A stretch of DNA of 55,712 nucleotides from Psittacicella melopsittaci (GCF_003585925.1 NZ_NRJH01000001.1:1-55712); one strand, 5' to 3'; shown: positions 1-9,795, numbered from the stretch's first letter. Made by a program: numbers and translations. The notes: generated from the sequence alone by a model not told the origin.

Positions 1-284
1 TTTGCTTTGTTTTGCTTAGCTTAGCTTAGATTAGCTATGCTTAACAGCAGTAGGCATAAGGCTTAACCTCTGCCTTAAGAGCAATCTGACTTTGTTTACC
101 TAAGTAAAAAACCTACCTTATCTCGATAAATTAACTCTAGATTTGAGCTGTTTCTCGCAATACTTTTGCTGAGTTAAAAGCTTAACTACACCTCGATAGC
201 ATATTAAAAAAATAACTTTGGTTGTGAGCAGGTTTTTTGCTCGTAGTTTTACTCAATTCTATTTTTTTTTAAGAAAAAAAATCT
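1..284. other. Non-coding leader upstream of traN
   Basis: No open frame of useful length is seen here. The stretch is AT-rich and contains a short hairpin (GAGCA near 226 pairing with TGCTC near 242 across a T-rich loop), followed by an A/T-rich run up to the traN start. There is no strong Shine-Dalgarno sequence; only an A-rich AAGAAAAAAAA lies just before the ATG at 285. The left edge begins with a degenerate repeat of gcttagctta. It could be an operon-internal spacer or a promoter region. Confidence 0.5.
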
Positions 285-3200
285 ATGCGTTTATCTTGGC
301 TCAAACAATTATTTTGGGGGCTAAGTATCGGGTGTTTGCTTTTAACGGGAGTACAAGCTAACCCCACAGCTCAAGCCCAAAAGATCTTACAAGCGGGAAA
401 TAATCCTAACTCTCCCGAGTATCAAAGCTATTTAGCTTTGCGTAACGATCCTAAATTCATGCAGTTAATTACTCAACTCAATTGGCAAAACTTGCAAGAT
501 TTTAATTTTGCTAAGCTCACAAGTGCCCAACAACAGCAACTGGTTAAGCTAGTAGCAAGTATGCTCCAAGCTCCGCCAACTATAGTTGATCCTAGTCAAC
601 AAGCTACTTGGGATGCTAGCAAAGACTATGCCGAACAGGCTTCGGGAATAGCTTCACGCAGTCTTGCCCAAATGCCAAATCTGCAAATTACCCCAGAGCT
701 TACCTCAGGCTTAGAACCTGGGCAAACCGCCCAAGTTAGCAAGCCTTGCTTTAAACAAACTAATAGTCAGGTTTCTTGTACGCAACCGCGCATTATTGTA
801 GGTAAATGCATAGTACGTCCTACTTGGCAAGGGAGTAATACAGGCACTGGGGATATAGAGCAAACCCCAGCCTTTGCTAAGAATAATAAATCCTGTGGCA
901 AAAATTGCTTTAGTACGCAAATTACGCTCACAGGCAAAGCTCGCTTTTATGAACAAAGCTTGGTAGTGTTACATGCCCTAGAAAAAATGCGTTTCACTGT
1001 CCGCCTTGTCGAGGGAGATGTTCCTGTGATTTACCAAGGACAGCAACTAAAGCAAAACGAAATTGATGTAAGTGAACATTATCAAGCTCGCAGTAAAACT
1101 CTGAGCCTAAAACTCACTAAACGTATAACACGAAATAGAAATCAAGATGTAACTTTAGAAGTACGAGGTTACTTTACGCGTGACTTAAAACCCACGCACA
1201 TAGATTGGAACCTTGAATCCTGTCCATGGCAAAGATTAACCCAAGAGTTTAAACGTGGGCAGTTAAACGAGACAACCCATCTAGCTTCACTAAATATTGT
1301 CCCAGCATGGCTTATGCTCACGGGCATGGCACGTCAAGTTACGCCGCAAAATCTCGCCCAAGTGCCTTTAGTAGCTAGCACAAAACTTTATACAGCGCGT
1401 TGTTTAGTTAAACCAGTTGCTTTACCTACAGATAAAAAATCTTGCGTAAAAATTAATGGCAAAACCTATTGTCGGATAGCTAATCCTTACAACCCATATC
1501 TCGAAGCCAATGCTTTTTGTGAGCAAATCGAAATCACTTGGCAATACCCAACGCAAGTTAAAGCTAGTTGTAAAGATGCCTTAGCTCAAGCTCTCAAAGA
1601 CAATCCACAGGGCAAATGCCAGTTAAAACAAACTACGTCTATTTACCAAACTAATCAAGTAGTAGCACAAGAACAAGATCCGTATAACTTGCAATATGCT
1701 CAAATAGAAAAGAACTATGCCAATAAAGGGCAAAGAGTTAGAGGAATTGTTGGTTATACCTACGAGTACCAGTGTAGTAAGATAACGCGCCAAGCTAATT
1801 GTGCCCAAGGAGTAGTGAGCAATACCGCTTATGACAATTGTCCTCTGGAAGTAAATGTAGAGGAGCTACAAAAAAATTACCGCATCTGGCGTACTGAAGT
1901 ATGTGCCATGGGAAGAAATTGCCCGAGCTTTATAGTTTACGCCAACGCCAGTAAAAAACCTAAAGCTCAAGCTGCCAGTGCTACTTTTAAGCTCGAAGAC
2001 TATTTGAGTAAACCAAGTTCGAGCTCAGGCACAGGTAAGGTAGTTTCTCTGCATAAAAACTGCCAAATTAGCCAACAAGATAATGACCTAATAAGCTATC
2101 GCTGTTGGCAACAGCAAAGCTTTACTACCTCGGTAGTTAAAACTCAAAGTAAATGTGCCAAATACACTTGTTCTCCTGGTGATATAGGCTGTGATCGCTT
2201 AACCCAAGCCCATGATGTAAGCAAGGCTTTAGCCTCATTTTCTCTACTTACGGGTTTACAAGAAGAAACTTCTTGTGATCCACGCACAGGCGTTTGTAGG
2301 CTCTTTGCGGGCAAGGCACACAGCTGTCGCTGTAGTGGCAAGGGCTTGGTTGATTGTTGTAATTTACCAACCCAAGCCTCACTCAATGACTATTTGAGTT
2401 TGGGATTTAAGTTAACTCAACTCAATGAGTATGCTTCGCGCTCTTTTGGTTATGAAAATCCTCTTGGCTCTTGGTCAAATTTAGGGGATCTAGTAAACCA
2501 AGGCTTTAGTAAAGCCTACCAGTTTAGTAAAAACAACCTCACTTCGCTTTATGAGAATTTTGTGGGTAATAGTGCAGCTACAAGTACTACTTTGGCTACT
2601 GCACCACAACAACCTCTGAGTCAACAGCAAGTGAAGTTCATGCAAAGACTATTAAACGGCGTTTACGCTTGGATAAAAGACAATCTGGGGGCTGAAGTAG
2701 CAGGACGCGTTTTTACTACTCAAGGTGCTAATGTAACTATTAACCCTAAAGTAACGCAAGCTTTTAACTATGCCATGTTTGTTTACACTTCCTACACCTT
2801 TGTCAAAAACTCCATGGAGTTAGCTTACGCTTGCGAGGAAAGAGAAGTAGAACTAGCCAATAAACGTAAACTGCGTTCGTGTACCACTGTAGGTACTTAC
2901 TGCAGTCAACGCATTATGGGTTCGTGTATTCAAACTACCACTACCAGTTGCTGTTACTCTAGTCCTTTAGCCCGCATTCTCCAAGAGCAAATTCGTGCTC
3001 AATTAAATTTAGGTTTTGGTAGTGCTCAAGTACCTAATTGTGCCCCTCTTACTGATGCCGAACTAGAAAAAGTAGATTGGGACAAAATCAATCTCGATGA
3101 ATGGATTGGCATAATGCTGGCTAACCCAGAGTTTGCAGCCTTAGGAGCAAAACTTGCAGATCAACGTACTCTCTTAAGTCGTACTACGCAACAAGGAATT

Positions 3201-3320
3201 TACGATCAACGTGAGGCAGGACAAAGAAACTCCGATCGTCTTTCCCATTTAGGCACTAATTTAACCCTAGATGCCTTTGTGAGTCGGGCGATAGAGTTTT
3301 TAATTAACCAACGTCCGTAA
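285..3320 (+). CDS. traN: TraN, conjugative mating-pair stabilisation outer-membrane protein
   Basis: TraN is an outer-membrane adhesin of F-type transfer systems that stabilises donor-recipient pairs. Residues 1-25 are a clear signal peptide (basic start, leucine-rich core, cleavage after VQA). The protein is very rich in cysteine, as TraN proteins are. The C-terminal part has the family signature: a YACEERE motif, an RKLRSC stretch, then TYCSQRIMGSC and a double-Cys TTTTSCCYSSPLARILQEQ, followed by NCAPLTDAELEKVDW. At 1011 aa it is longer than F TraN (about 600 aa) but within the range of larger relatives; the extra length is in the N-terminal and central sensor region, which is expected to face recipients. 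It is first in the visible part of the operon, with no strong ribosome-binding site. The many disulfides imply use of periplasmic Dsb enzymes. Confidence 0.9.
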   Translation: MRLSWLKQLFWGLSIGCLLLTGVQANPTAQAQKILQAGNNPNSPEYQSYLALRNDPKFMQLITQLNWQNLQDFNFAKLTSAQQQQLVKLVASMLQAPPTIVDPSQQATWDASKDYAEQASGIASRSLAQMPNLQITPELTSGLEPGQTAQVSKPCFKQTNSQVSCTQPRIIVGKCIVRPTWQGSNTGTGDIEQTPAFAKNNKSCGKNCFSTQITLTGKARFYEQSLVVLHALEKMRFTVRLVEGDVPVIYQGQQLKQNEIDVSEHYQARSKTLSLKLTKRITRNRNQDVTLEVRGYFTRDLKPTHIDWNLESCPWQRLTQEFKRGQLNETTHLASLNIVPAWLMLTGMARQVTPQNLAQVPLVASTKLYTARCLVKPVALPTDKKSCVKINGKTYCRIANPYNPYLEANAFCEQIEITWQYPTQVKASCKDALAQALKDNPQGKCQLKQTTSIYQTNQVVAQEQDPYNLQYAQIEKNYANKGQRVRGIVGYTYEYQCSKITRQANCAQGVVSNTAYDNCPLEVNVEELQKNYRIWRTEVCAMGRNCPSFIVYANASKKPKAQAASATFKLEDYLSKPSSSSGTGKVVSLHKNCQISQQDNDLISYRCWQQQSFTTSVVKTQSKCAKYTCSPGDIGCDRLTQAHDVSKALASFSLLTGLQEETSCDPRTGVCRLFAGKAHSCRCSGKGLVDCCNLPTQASLNDYLSLGFKLTQLNEYASRSFGYENPLGSWSNLGDLVNQGFSKAYQFSKNNLTSLYENFVGNSAATSTTLATAPQQPLSQQQVKFMQRLLNGVYAWIKDNLGAEVAGRVFTTQGANVTINPKVTQAFNYAMFVYTSYTFVKNSMELAYACEEREVELANKRKLRSCTTVGTYCSQRIMGSCIQTTTTSCCYSSPLARILQEQIRAQLNLGFGSAQVPNCAPLTDAELEKVDWDKINLDEWIGIMLANPEFAALGAKLADQRTLLSRTTQQGIYDQREAGQRNSDRLSHLGTNLTLDAFVSRAIEFLINQRP

Positions 3321-3412
3321 ACCTAGAGAAGCTGGGGAGCGAGAGAAAACACTAACTCGAGTTCCCCATGTGTAAGCAAGTTAAATTAAGCCCAAGAGGC
3401 AAAGAACAAAAA

Positions 3413-3720
3413 AATCCTTCTAGTAAAACTACAAGTAGAAGGACAAAAAACAAAAAATCCTTCTAGCTAAACCACAAGCATAAGGACAAAAAACAAAAAA
3501 ATCCTTCTAGCAAAAATACAAGCAGAAGGACAAAAAACAAAAAATCCTTCTGAGCAAATCAGCAGAAGGACAAAAAGTAAAAGATTAAACAGGCAAAAGC
3601 CAAAATAAAAAACTCTTTTGCCTAATCCAACATAACAGCCAGAATTACAAAATTCTTCTGGTTGATACAACCAGAAAAACAAAAAACACTTCTGGCTTAT
3701 ACCACAACCAGAACTTAAAA
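3413..3720. repeat. Tandem hairpin repeats between traN and the TraF-like gene
   Basis: Four tandem units of about 43 bp begin at 3416, 3459, 3503 and 3546. Each carries a CCTTCT arm and, about 15-20 bases later, an AGAAGG arm (weaker in the second unit), separated by A-rich ACAAAAAACAAAAAAT spacers. Degenerate relatives follow, including a perfect 9-bp stem TTCTGGTTG/CAACCAGAA at 3656-3676. Read on the minus strand, each stem is followed by a T-rich run, the pattern of an intrinsic terminator. The 461-bp gap 3321-3781 has no other gene. Confidence 0.8.
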
Positions 3721-3781
3721 ACTCTCAATAAACAACTTTCTCTAAGCCTCACTCTTCTTAGTGAGGATAAGAGAGGAGCAC

Positions 3782-4939
3782 ATGAAATACCTTTTTTCTC
3801 TTTTTTTTCTAATAAGCAGTCTAGCTTGGGGACAAACACCCCCAGCTGCTAACCTTATCTCTCCTCCAGGCCTTGTCTCTCCTCCAGGGTACGCTTACCC
3901 GCAAGGCAATGCCTACTTGCCAGGTCAGCCTTATCCTCAAGGTTATGGCTACCCTCAGGGCTATGCGTATCCGCCTAGCCATACTTACCCGCAAGGGTAC
4001 GCTTTGCCACCTGGCTACCTTTTTTCTCCAGGCTATGCCTATCCTCCAGGATACGGCTATGCCCCAGGTTATCCTTATGTGCCACCCCAACCAAATGGCA
4101 ATAACTTTTCTTATCAACCGCAAGATCAAGGTTGGTTCTACTACAACTGGGAACTCGAAGAAGATAAGCCCTTAAGCGAACTCCCTCAAGCTCTTCCCCA
4201 AGGCAAAATGACCTTGGAGCAACTACCCCCAGTTCCCGAACAAATAAGCGTCGCTTGGTTACGCACCAATTTACCAAAATACCTCGAGTTTGCTATGGAC
4301 AATCCTAGCCAAGAAAATGTTCTTGCTTACTTGTACTTACAAACCTACGCTTCCCAGCAAGCTTCGGTGTTTAGTGAGCAAGCGCAACTGGTAACCCAAG
4401 GTAATGCCATTTTAGATAACAATGCCGTATTTCCGCAAAATGCCGTTGCCCGCCAATATCGCGAGCAACTAGCTGCTCAAATTCGTCGTGAGTTAATTCG
4501 TACCCATGCAGCCCAGTTAACCATGATCTTTACTATTTCAGGTGACTATGAAAGCAGGAACTTTACGGCCTTGGCAGCCAAGGCTGCCTCGAATCTGGGC
4601 ATTAAAGTGCAAATTTACGAAGTAAATGCCCAAGTCTATCCCGAGCTTGCCCAATACTGGCATATGACCGATCTAAAAAGAATCAATGAGTTTATTAACT
4701 CCGCCCCAATCGAAATGGTACCTACGGTTAATCTCTTTAGCCCCACTGGGGGAGTTTTCTTAGTCGAAGGAGCTACGGATTTACAAGAATTTGAAATGCG
4801 CATTGTGCACTACCTCTATAAACAGCAGTTCATTAGTCGCGAGCAGTTTAATTTGGCACGGGGAATTATGAGCGAACGCTTACAAGACCCAGCTAAAGTA
4901 AGTGAGTTTATTAACCGTACTCTATTACAGCGAGAGTAA
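3782..4939 (+). CDS. traF: TraF-like thioredoxin-fold pilus assembly protein with Pro/Gly/Tyr repeats
   Basis: TraF is a periplasmic protein needed for F-type pilus assembly. The ATG at 3782 is chosen over the upstream GTG at 3761 because GAGGAG (3773-3778) sits just before it and the product then begins directly with a signal peptide (MKYLFSLFFLISSLAWG). Residues about 20-110 are a low-complexity tract of PPGY/PQGY repeats. Then comes the TraF core: a GWFYYNWELEE motif, a PPVPEQ segment, the helical SQENVLAYLYLQTYASQQAS region, and a C-terminal thioredoxin-like domain from about residue 245. Where redox-active relatives have CXXC, this protein reads GDYESR (residues 254-259), so both cysteines are absent, as in F-plasmid TraF. 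The Pro/Gly repeat is unusual for the family. It ends 2 bp before the next gene. Confidence 0.82.
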   Translation: MKYLFSLFFLISSLAWGQTPPAANLISPPGLVSPPGYAYPQGNAYLPGQPYPQGYGYPQGYAYPPSHTYPQGYALPPGYLFSPGYAYPPGYGYAPGYPYVPPQPNGNNFSYQPQDQGWFYYNWELEEDKPLSELPQALPQGKMTLEQLPPVPEQISVAWLRTNLPKYLEFAMDNPSQENVLAYLYLQTYASQQASVFSEQAQLVTQGNAILDNNAVFPQNAVARQYREQLAAQIRRELIRTHAAQLTMIFTISGDYESRNFTALAAKAASNLGIKVQIYEVNAQVYPELAQYWHMTDLKRINEFINSAPIEMVPTVNLFSPTGGVFLVEGATDLQEFEMRIVHYLYKQQFISREQFNLARGIMSERLQDPAKVSEFINRTLLQRE

Positions 4940-4941
4940 TT

Positions 4942-5922
4942 ATGAAGCACCTGCGTATATTTTTTCTCCTAATACTCCTGAGCACTAAAGCTCTAGCTCA
5001 TCCTGGCAATCTTTACTACCTTTGGGCAAGCCAACCCCAAGAGTTTGTTTTAGTTAACTCCCCTTTGTTGCTGAGTGTAGAGCAAGAGCGTCAACTTTTA
5101 GCTGAGTATTATCAGCAACGTCAGGTAGAGCTAACACTTCTTAGCCAACTTGAACCTAAAATTGCCAAGCAAACTCAGCTTTGGCAAAGCTGGGTGCAAG
5201 AGCAAGATCCTCAAGCTCAGCACTTTGCTTTGTATAAGATATTTTCTTGGTACTACTTTAATTGGCAACTGCAAGCGCAAGTACTAGATAAGCATCCTAG
5301 CCCAAGTCAAGAGCTTGCTTCCTTACCGCCTGTCCTCGAACAAACTTGGCTTATTACCCATTTGCCAAGTTACTTTGAGGCAAGTATGCGTAGTCTGGCT
5401 CTAGACGATCTTATACGTACTTGGTATCTGCTCTGGGCAAGTGCTTATTTAGATGAGCAACCTGAGCTAGTACGTTTAACCTCGTTAGGCTTAATTGAGC
5501 AAGCTCTACGCCAAGCTGTATTAGAAAAAGCCTGCCAACATGTGCATTTAAGTTGGCAAGGTAAAGTAGAGCGCGAACAAATAGCTTTAGTGCAAGAGAT
5601 CCAGAGTCAAGCTCAAGCTCTGGGCTGTAAGTTCGAATTAGTTGCCGAGGCAAGCCCTGCTTGGGGAAGACTCGATAAACTGCAAGTGCAATTAGGGCAA
5701 GCCCAACAAAGCTATAATCCGCAATTTTACAAACGCTCACTCGGCATGCGTTCTTACCAAGGACAAATGCAAGTTTTTTATACTCAAGCCCTGGAAATTA
5801 TCTTGCTCGATTTTCTTTATAACCAAGGCCTCTTAGGCGCCTCACAAGTAAAAATTCTCTTAGGGCAAGGACAAAAGGTTGATCTCCTAGCCTTGTCCGC
5901 AGAGTTAGAGGAGGTTAAATAA
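4942..5922 (+). CDS. Second TraF/TrbB-like periplasmic protein, divergent
   Basis: The protein has a signal peptide (MKHLRIFFLLILLSTKALA). Residues about 95-190 have the same order of elements as the TraF-like protein just upstream: SWYYFNWQLQ, then LPPVLEQTWLITHLPSYFEASM, then a helical stretch. It therefore looks like a diverged duplicate of that gene. It occupies the position of trbB in F-type operons (between traF and traH), but there is no CXXC thiol-oxidoreductase motif. The C-terminal half shows only a vague thioredoxin-like pattern. It starts 2 bp after the upstream stop and its stop directly abuts the traH ATG, so the genes are translationally coupled. Function is inferred as periplasmic assembly help; catalysis is unlikely. 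Confidence 0.6.
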   Translation: MKHLRIFFLLILLSTKALAHPGNLYYLWASQPQEFVLVNSPLLLSVEQERQLLAEYYQQRQVELTLLSQLEPKIAKQTQLWQSWVQEQDPQAQHFALYKIFSWYYFNWQLQAQVLDKHPSPSQELASLPPVLEQTWLITHLPSYFEASMRSLALDDLIRTWYLLWASAYLDEQPELVRLTSLGLIEQALRQAVLEKACQHVHLSWQGKVEREQIALVQEIQSQAQALGCKFELVAEASPAWGRLDKLQVQLGQAQQSYNPQFYKRSLGMRSYQGQMQVFYTQALEIILLDFLYNQGLLGASQVKILLGQGQKVDLLALSAELEEVK

Positions 5923-7269
5923 ATGTATAAAACTCTTTTTTGTTGTTCATTGTGGGCTCTGAGTTTAGGAGCCCTTGCCAATAACTTTAACAACTCCTTA
6001 AATCGCCATCTCAATAGTACTAGCAATACCACCAACCCCGCCCGCATTCAAGCCCTAGATCGCAATGTCTATTACGGAGGCAGTTTTATGCTCCGCAATC
6101 AACTGTTTAATACCCAATTAATCAACTTTGATGCCCCTTATATAAATGCTGGCTGTGGGGGCATAGACCTCTATGGCGGAAGCCTGAGTTTTATTAGTAA
6201 AGAGCAATTCAATTTGCTCTTAAAGTCCATTGCCTCAAATGCCGTGGGCTATAGCTTTAATCTAGCTTTAACCCATGTTTGCCCTACTTGCAGTCAAGTT
6301 ACCGAGTCCTTACAACGCAAAGTACAAATGCTCAATCAGTACCTAGGCAACTCTTGTGCTTTGGCACAAGGGATAGTTAACGATACAGTTTCGGCCATAA
6401 CTGGCTCTACGAACAATAAACTCAGCCTCATGGCCAATATCAAAGGCTTTGGGGATAGTTTTGCTAGTTTTTCTGGGCAAGCAGTACAAGCTAAACAAGA
6501 GGTAATCAAAGACAATAAAGTTAAACAAAACTTTTATGGCAATTTACTTATGCAAGCCATGCGAAAAGTTTACAAAAACGAGTTTAGTCAAGAAAAAATT
6601 CTTAGCATGATTTCCTTAACGGGAACGGTAATTGCCTTACCGCAAGCCAAGGGAAAAACTAGCGAAGACAACCTCAAGGTTTATGCAGGGCAATTAATTT
6701 CTTTTAGTCAAGTGCTCAATGGCGGAGCTATTTCCCAATATGCTTGTAGTGACAGTAAATGCGAGAACTTAAAAATAGTTACCGTGAGCCAAGAAAGTAT
6801 TGCCCAACAAGTTAAAAAACTCTACCTTGGCGGAGCAGAAAATAGCCCTGACTTTTATGGGCAAGGGGTAATAGGCATGTACGAAAGTAATCGGGGTAGT
6901 TTAAGTGCAAGTCAAAAACGCCAACTTTTACTAATTGGTGAGGGAATTAATAGCCAAATTAAAACCCTAGCTTTACAAAGTCCAGCTGCTGCCCGTGATT
7001 TTGTTAACTATGCTGCCAGCTATATTGCCTACAAGTATGCCGTACAAGAAATAGAGTACACTTTTAGGGTGGTAATTACGGCCATGGAAGTTATGAACCA
7101 AAACCCTGCTTACCAACGCTTGCTCGAAGTAGTACAACGCAGTTACCAAGCCTATGCCGATGTAATTGCTACTTACTCAGAATTAGCAGATCCTAAAGCC
7201 GTAGTCGAGTACTACAATAACTTGCAACTGCAACTTAATCCGCATTATGGGCGTATTACCCCGAAATAA
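5923..7269 (+). CDS. traH: TraH, conjugative pilus assembly protein
   Basis: TraH is a periplasmic/outer-membrane-associated protein required for F pilus assembly. The product is 448 aa, close to F TraH (about 458 aa), with a signal peptide (MYKTLFCCSLWALSLGALA). The family signature is clear: YYGGSFMLRN, then INAGCGGIDLYGGSLSFI (Cys78), then THVCPTCSQV (Cys120/Cys123) and NSCALAQG. The C-terminal region is helical, as in TraH. The start directly follows the previous stop, with GAGGAGG 9-16 bases upstream inside the preceding gene. It is followed by traG after 12 bp, the usual H-G order. Confidence 0.92.
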   Translation: MYKTLFCCSLWALSLGALANNFNNSLNRHLNSTSNTTNPARIQALDRNVYYGGSFMLRNQLFNTQLINFDAPYINAGCGGIDLYGGSLSFISKEQFNLLLKSIASNAVGYSFNLALTHVCPTCSQVTESLQRKVQMLNQYLGNSCALAQGIVNDTVSAITGSTNNKLSLMANIKGFGDSFASFSGQAVQAKQEVIKDNKVKQNFYGNLLMQAMRKVYKNEFSQEKILSMISLTGTVIALPQAKGKTSEDNLKVYAGQLISFSQVLNGGAISQYACSDSKCENLKIVTVSQESIAQQVKKLYLGGAENSPDFYGQGVIGMYESNRGSLSASQKRQLLLIGEGINSQIKTLALQSPAAARDFVNYAASYIAYKYAVQEIEYTFRVVITAMEVMNQNPAYQRLLEVVQRSYQAYADVIATYSELADPKAVVEYYNNLQLQLNPHYGRITPK

Positions 7270-7281
7270 CGAGGAGTTTTT

Positions 7282-9795
7282 ATGTGGGATATTTATGTAA
7301 TTGGCGATGTAAGGTTCTTAGGAGCAATCCTCAATGGCATAGCCATGATCTTTGCGGGAGATAGTATTTGGGTAGCTGCCAAAATCTTCTTGCTTTTAAG
7401 TGTGTTACATCTGGGCATTAATGCGGTGTTACAAAACTCATTTATGCAAGTACAGTATTTAGCTATTAGCTGGATGCTGTTAAGTGCTTTATTTGTGCCG
7501 CGTGTAGTAGTTAATCTACACGATCGCGAGAGTTTACTGAGTCGACAAGTGGCAGGCGTACCCATTGGCTTGGCAGTTTTTGCTAGTTTTACTAGCAGCA
7601 TGGGCAAGCAAATGGCACAGATAATGGAGCAAGCTTTTACCACTCCGCAAGCTAACTCAACTACCCCCGCCGTAACCCAAAGTTTTGAGCAACTTTTACA
7701 ACTGCGAGCTCGGGTGTTAGAGTCCATGCTCAGTAGCGGGAAAAAACCGCATTTGTACTATAGTTGGAATCAATATCTCGAACATTGCACTAATGTTGCC
7801 CTTGATTTACCAAGTAATGCCCAAGGAGCACAAAATTTAGCAAGCTTGCTAGGCAAAAGCCTGCCTGAAGCTTTGCGTCTTAATTCGGAAATTTATTATG
7901 TGCGAATTCGCAATAACGACGGACGCGAACAAGTGCTCAGTTGCAATGCAGCCTTTAATTACCTCAAACAACAAACGCTAGATCTAAGCCGGAGCTTAAG
8001 TCGGCAAGATCGCCAGAAAAGCTATAATCTGACCAGCTTAAATCGCGATATTACCAGCTTGTCAAATGGTCATCTCGATGCACAAAAATACATTATGGCT
8101 CTTTCTATGGCACAAATTATGGCACAACAACCTGATTACACTAATCTAGGGGCAGCTGTACTCAGCCAAAGTCTAGCCGACCTCTATAGTCAATGGAGTT
8201 TACAAGGGAATATTTTTACGAATACCGTAAAACCCTTACTCACGTTTTTAGAAGGCTTTTTCTATGCCATAGTCCCTTTTGTTTTTTTATTACTCATGCT
8301 AGGGCAATTTGGTTATCGCATGCTCGGTAAGTTTATTATGCTTTTGGTATGGTTACAAATGTGGCAACCCATTATTAGTGTAATCAACCTATATTACCAA
8401 CAGAGTATAAGTCGCTCAATGCTCGAGTTAGAAAACTCTTATATCGCCGTAGACAGTTTTTGGGGTATAACTCTGTTCAATCAAAAGCTCGAAGCCTACT
8501 TGTCTACTTCAGGTATGCTTTTATCTTCGGTTGGCAGTCTAGCTCTCTTTCTCGTTTACGGTGGTGCCGTTGCGGCTACGAGCTTGGCAAGTAAACTTGC
8601 CCCAGCCGTACCTAGTGCCTCGGCAACTTTAACCCCAAGTGTAGTGCAAAGTGCTCCCGTAGTACAAGCGAGCTCAAGTTATACCTCGAGTGCTTATGAA
8701 GGAACACATAGATCTGGGGCTCAAGCTGCCGTTGGGGTCATTGGTATAGAGAGCTCACGCACGTTATTACAAAATGCCCAAGAGACCTTAACGCAAATGT
8801 CACGCTCCAGTTTACAAACTAGCAGTAGCCAATCGCAAAACTTTAGTCAAACGGCGAGTAGTTACAGCTATCAAGAGCAAGGGCAAGGCTCGCTCTATCA
8901 AGAAAGTAGCAATAAACAAGAGAGTATGAGCCAACAAACTACCCTAGGCTCTAACTCGGGCTATAGTTCGAGTACGAGTCATACAACCAGCAATAATCTG
9001 GGCTTAAGTGGCGGAGCGGGTCTAGGGAGCATGGGTGGCGGTAGTGGCGGCAAAGGTGGCGTAAGTGCAGGCATGAGTCAAGTTGGAAGCAAGGCAACTG
9101 CACATACAAGTGTTGAGACAAATACTAACAACCTGAGTAAACGCCAAGAACAAAGCACAGGACAAACTACTACTTCTCAAAGTCAAACTAGTTCGGGCAC
9201 TAGTGCTAATCAAGGACAAGAGTCTCGCACGCAAGCAAGTCATGGACAAACCTATTTGACCGATACCAGCAGTCAATATGCTCAACAAGCGCAAAACTTG
9301 CAACAAACGCTTGACCGCCTTGGAGCTAATCAAAATCTTTCGGTGCTATCTCTTGCCCAAAACCTGAGCCAAAGTCCGCAAGCGGCTGCCTTTGTGCAAG
9401 AGTTAGTGGCAAGTAACGCGAGTTTGGCACATACCGCTCTGGCAAATCAACAAGCATTACGTCAACTGGTACCAGATAGCCAACAAAGACAACAGGCTGC
9501 CAACCTACAGGCAATCTTTGCTGATCGCTCAGAGCAAGGGGAGTATTATCGTGCCGTAGCTCTTTATACCGCTCTGAATGGGCAAGCGCCAACTGGGCAA
9601 ATGCTTACGGCAATTCGTCAAGCAAGCAACCTTTACGAGCAAACTTCGCAAACCTTTAGTCAAGTTTGGCAAGGACAAAGTGAAGTAGGAGCCCAAGCCC
9701 AAACTAAACCGCAAGCTCCCCCTGCTTCTGATAACAGTGTTTATTATGTTAACCAAACCTCAGCAGAGAATACTGCTAAGCGAGGAAGAAAATAA
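7282..9795 (+). CDS. traG: TraG, inner-membrane mating-pair stabilisation protein
   Basis: TraG of F-type systems acts in pilus assembly through its membrane N-terminus, and in mating stabilisation and entry exclusion through its periplasmic C-terminus. The start MWDIYVIGDVRFLGAILNGI is typical. Hydrophobic segments lie at residues about 10-75, 317-370 and 412-440. After about residue 450 the protein becomes Ser/Gln/Thr-rich low complexity, with a Gly-rich patch at 575-600 and a final Gln/Ala helical region. F TraG is 938 aa, so length is similar, but I do not recognise a conserved C-terminal TraG domain. The start has CGAGGAG 6 bp upstream. Its stop overlaps the next ATG by one base. Confidence 0.85.
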   Translation: MWDIYVIGDVRFLGAILNGIAMIFAGDSIWVAAKIFLLLSVLHLGINAVLQNSFMQVQYLAISWMLLSALFVPRVVVNLHDRESLLSRQVAGVPIGLAVFASFTSSMGKQMAQIMEQAFTTPQANSTTPAVTQSFEQLLQLRARVLESMLSSGKKPHLYYSWNQYLEHCTNVALDLPSNAQGAQNLASLLGKSLPEALRLNSEIYYVRIRNNDGREQVLSCNAAFNYLKQQTLDLSRSLSRQDRQKSYNLTSLNRDITSLSNGHLDAQKYIMALSMAQIMAQQPDYTNLGAAVLSQSLADLYSQWSLQGNIFTNTVKPLLTFLEGFFYAIVPFVFLLLMLGQFGYRMLGKFIMLLVWLQMWQPIISVINLYYQQSISRSMLELENSYIAVDSFWGITLFNQKLEAYLSTSGMLLSSVGSLALFLVYGGAVAATSLASKLAPAVPSASATLTPSVVQSAPVVQASSSYTSSAYEGTHRSGAQAAVGVIGIESSRTLLQNAQETLTQMSRSSLQTSSSQSQNFSQTASSYSYQEQGQGSLYQESSNKQESMSQQTTLGSNSGYSSSTSHTTSNNLGLSGGAGLGSMGGGSGGKGGVSAGMSQVGSKATAHTSVETNTNNLSKRQEQSTGQTTTSQSQTSSGTSANQGQESRTQASHGQTYLTDTSSQYAQQAQNLQQTLDRLGANQNLSVLSLAQNLSQSPQAAAFVQELVASNASLAHTALANQQALRQLVPDSQQRQQAANLQAIFADRSEQGEYYRAVALYTALNGQAPTGQMLTAIRQASNLYEQTSQTFSQVWQGQSEVGAQAQTKPQAPPASDNSVYYVNQTSAENTAKRGRK

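Noticed and set aside
3761..3781. Upstream GTG start for the TraF-like gene
   Set aside because: It would add MRIREEH in front of a good signal peptide and would overlap the GAGGAG that serves the ATG at 3782.
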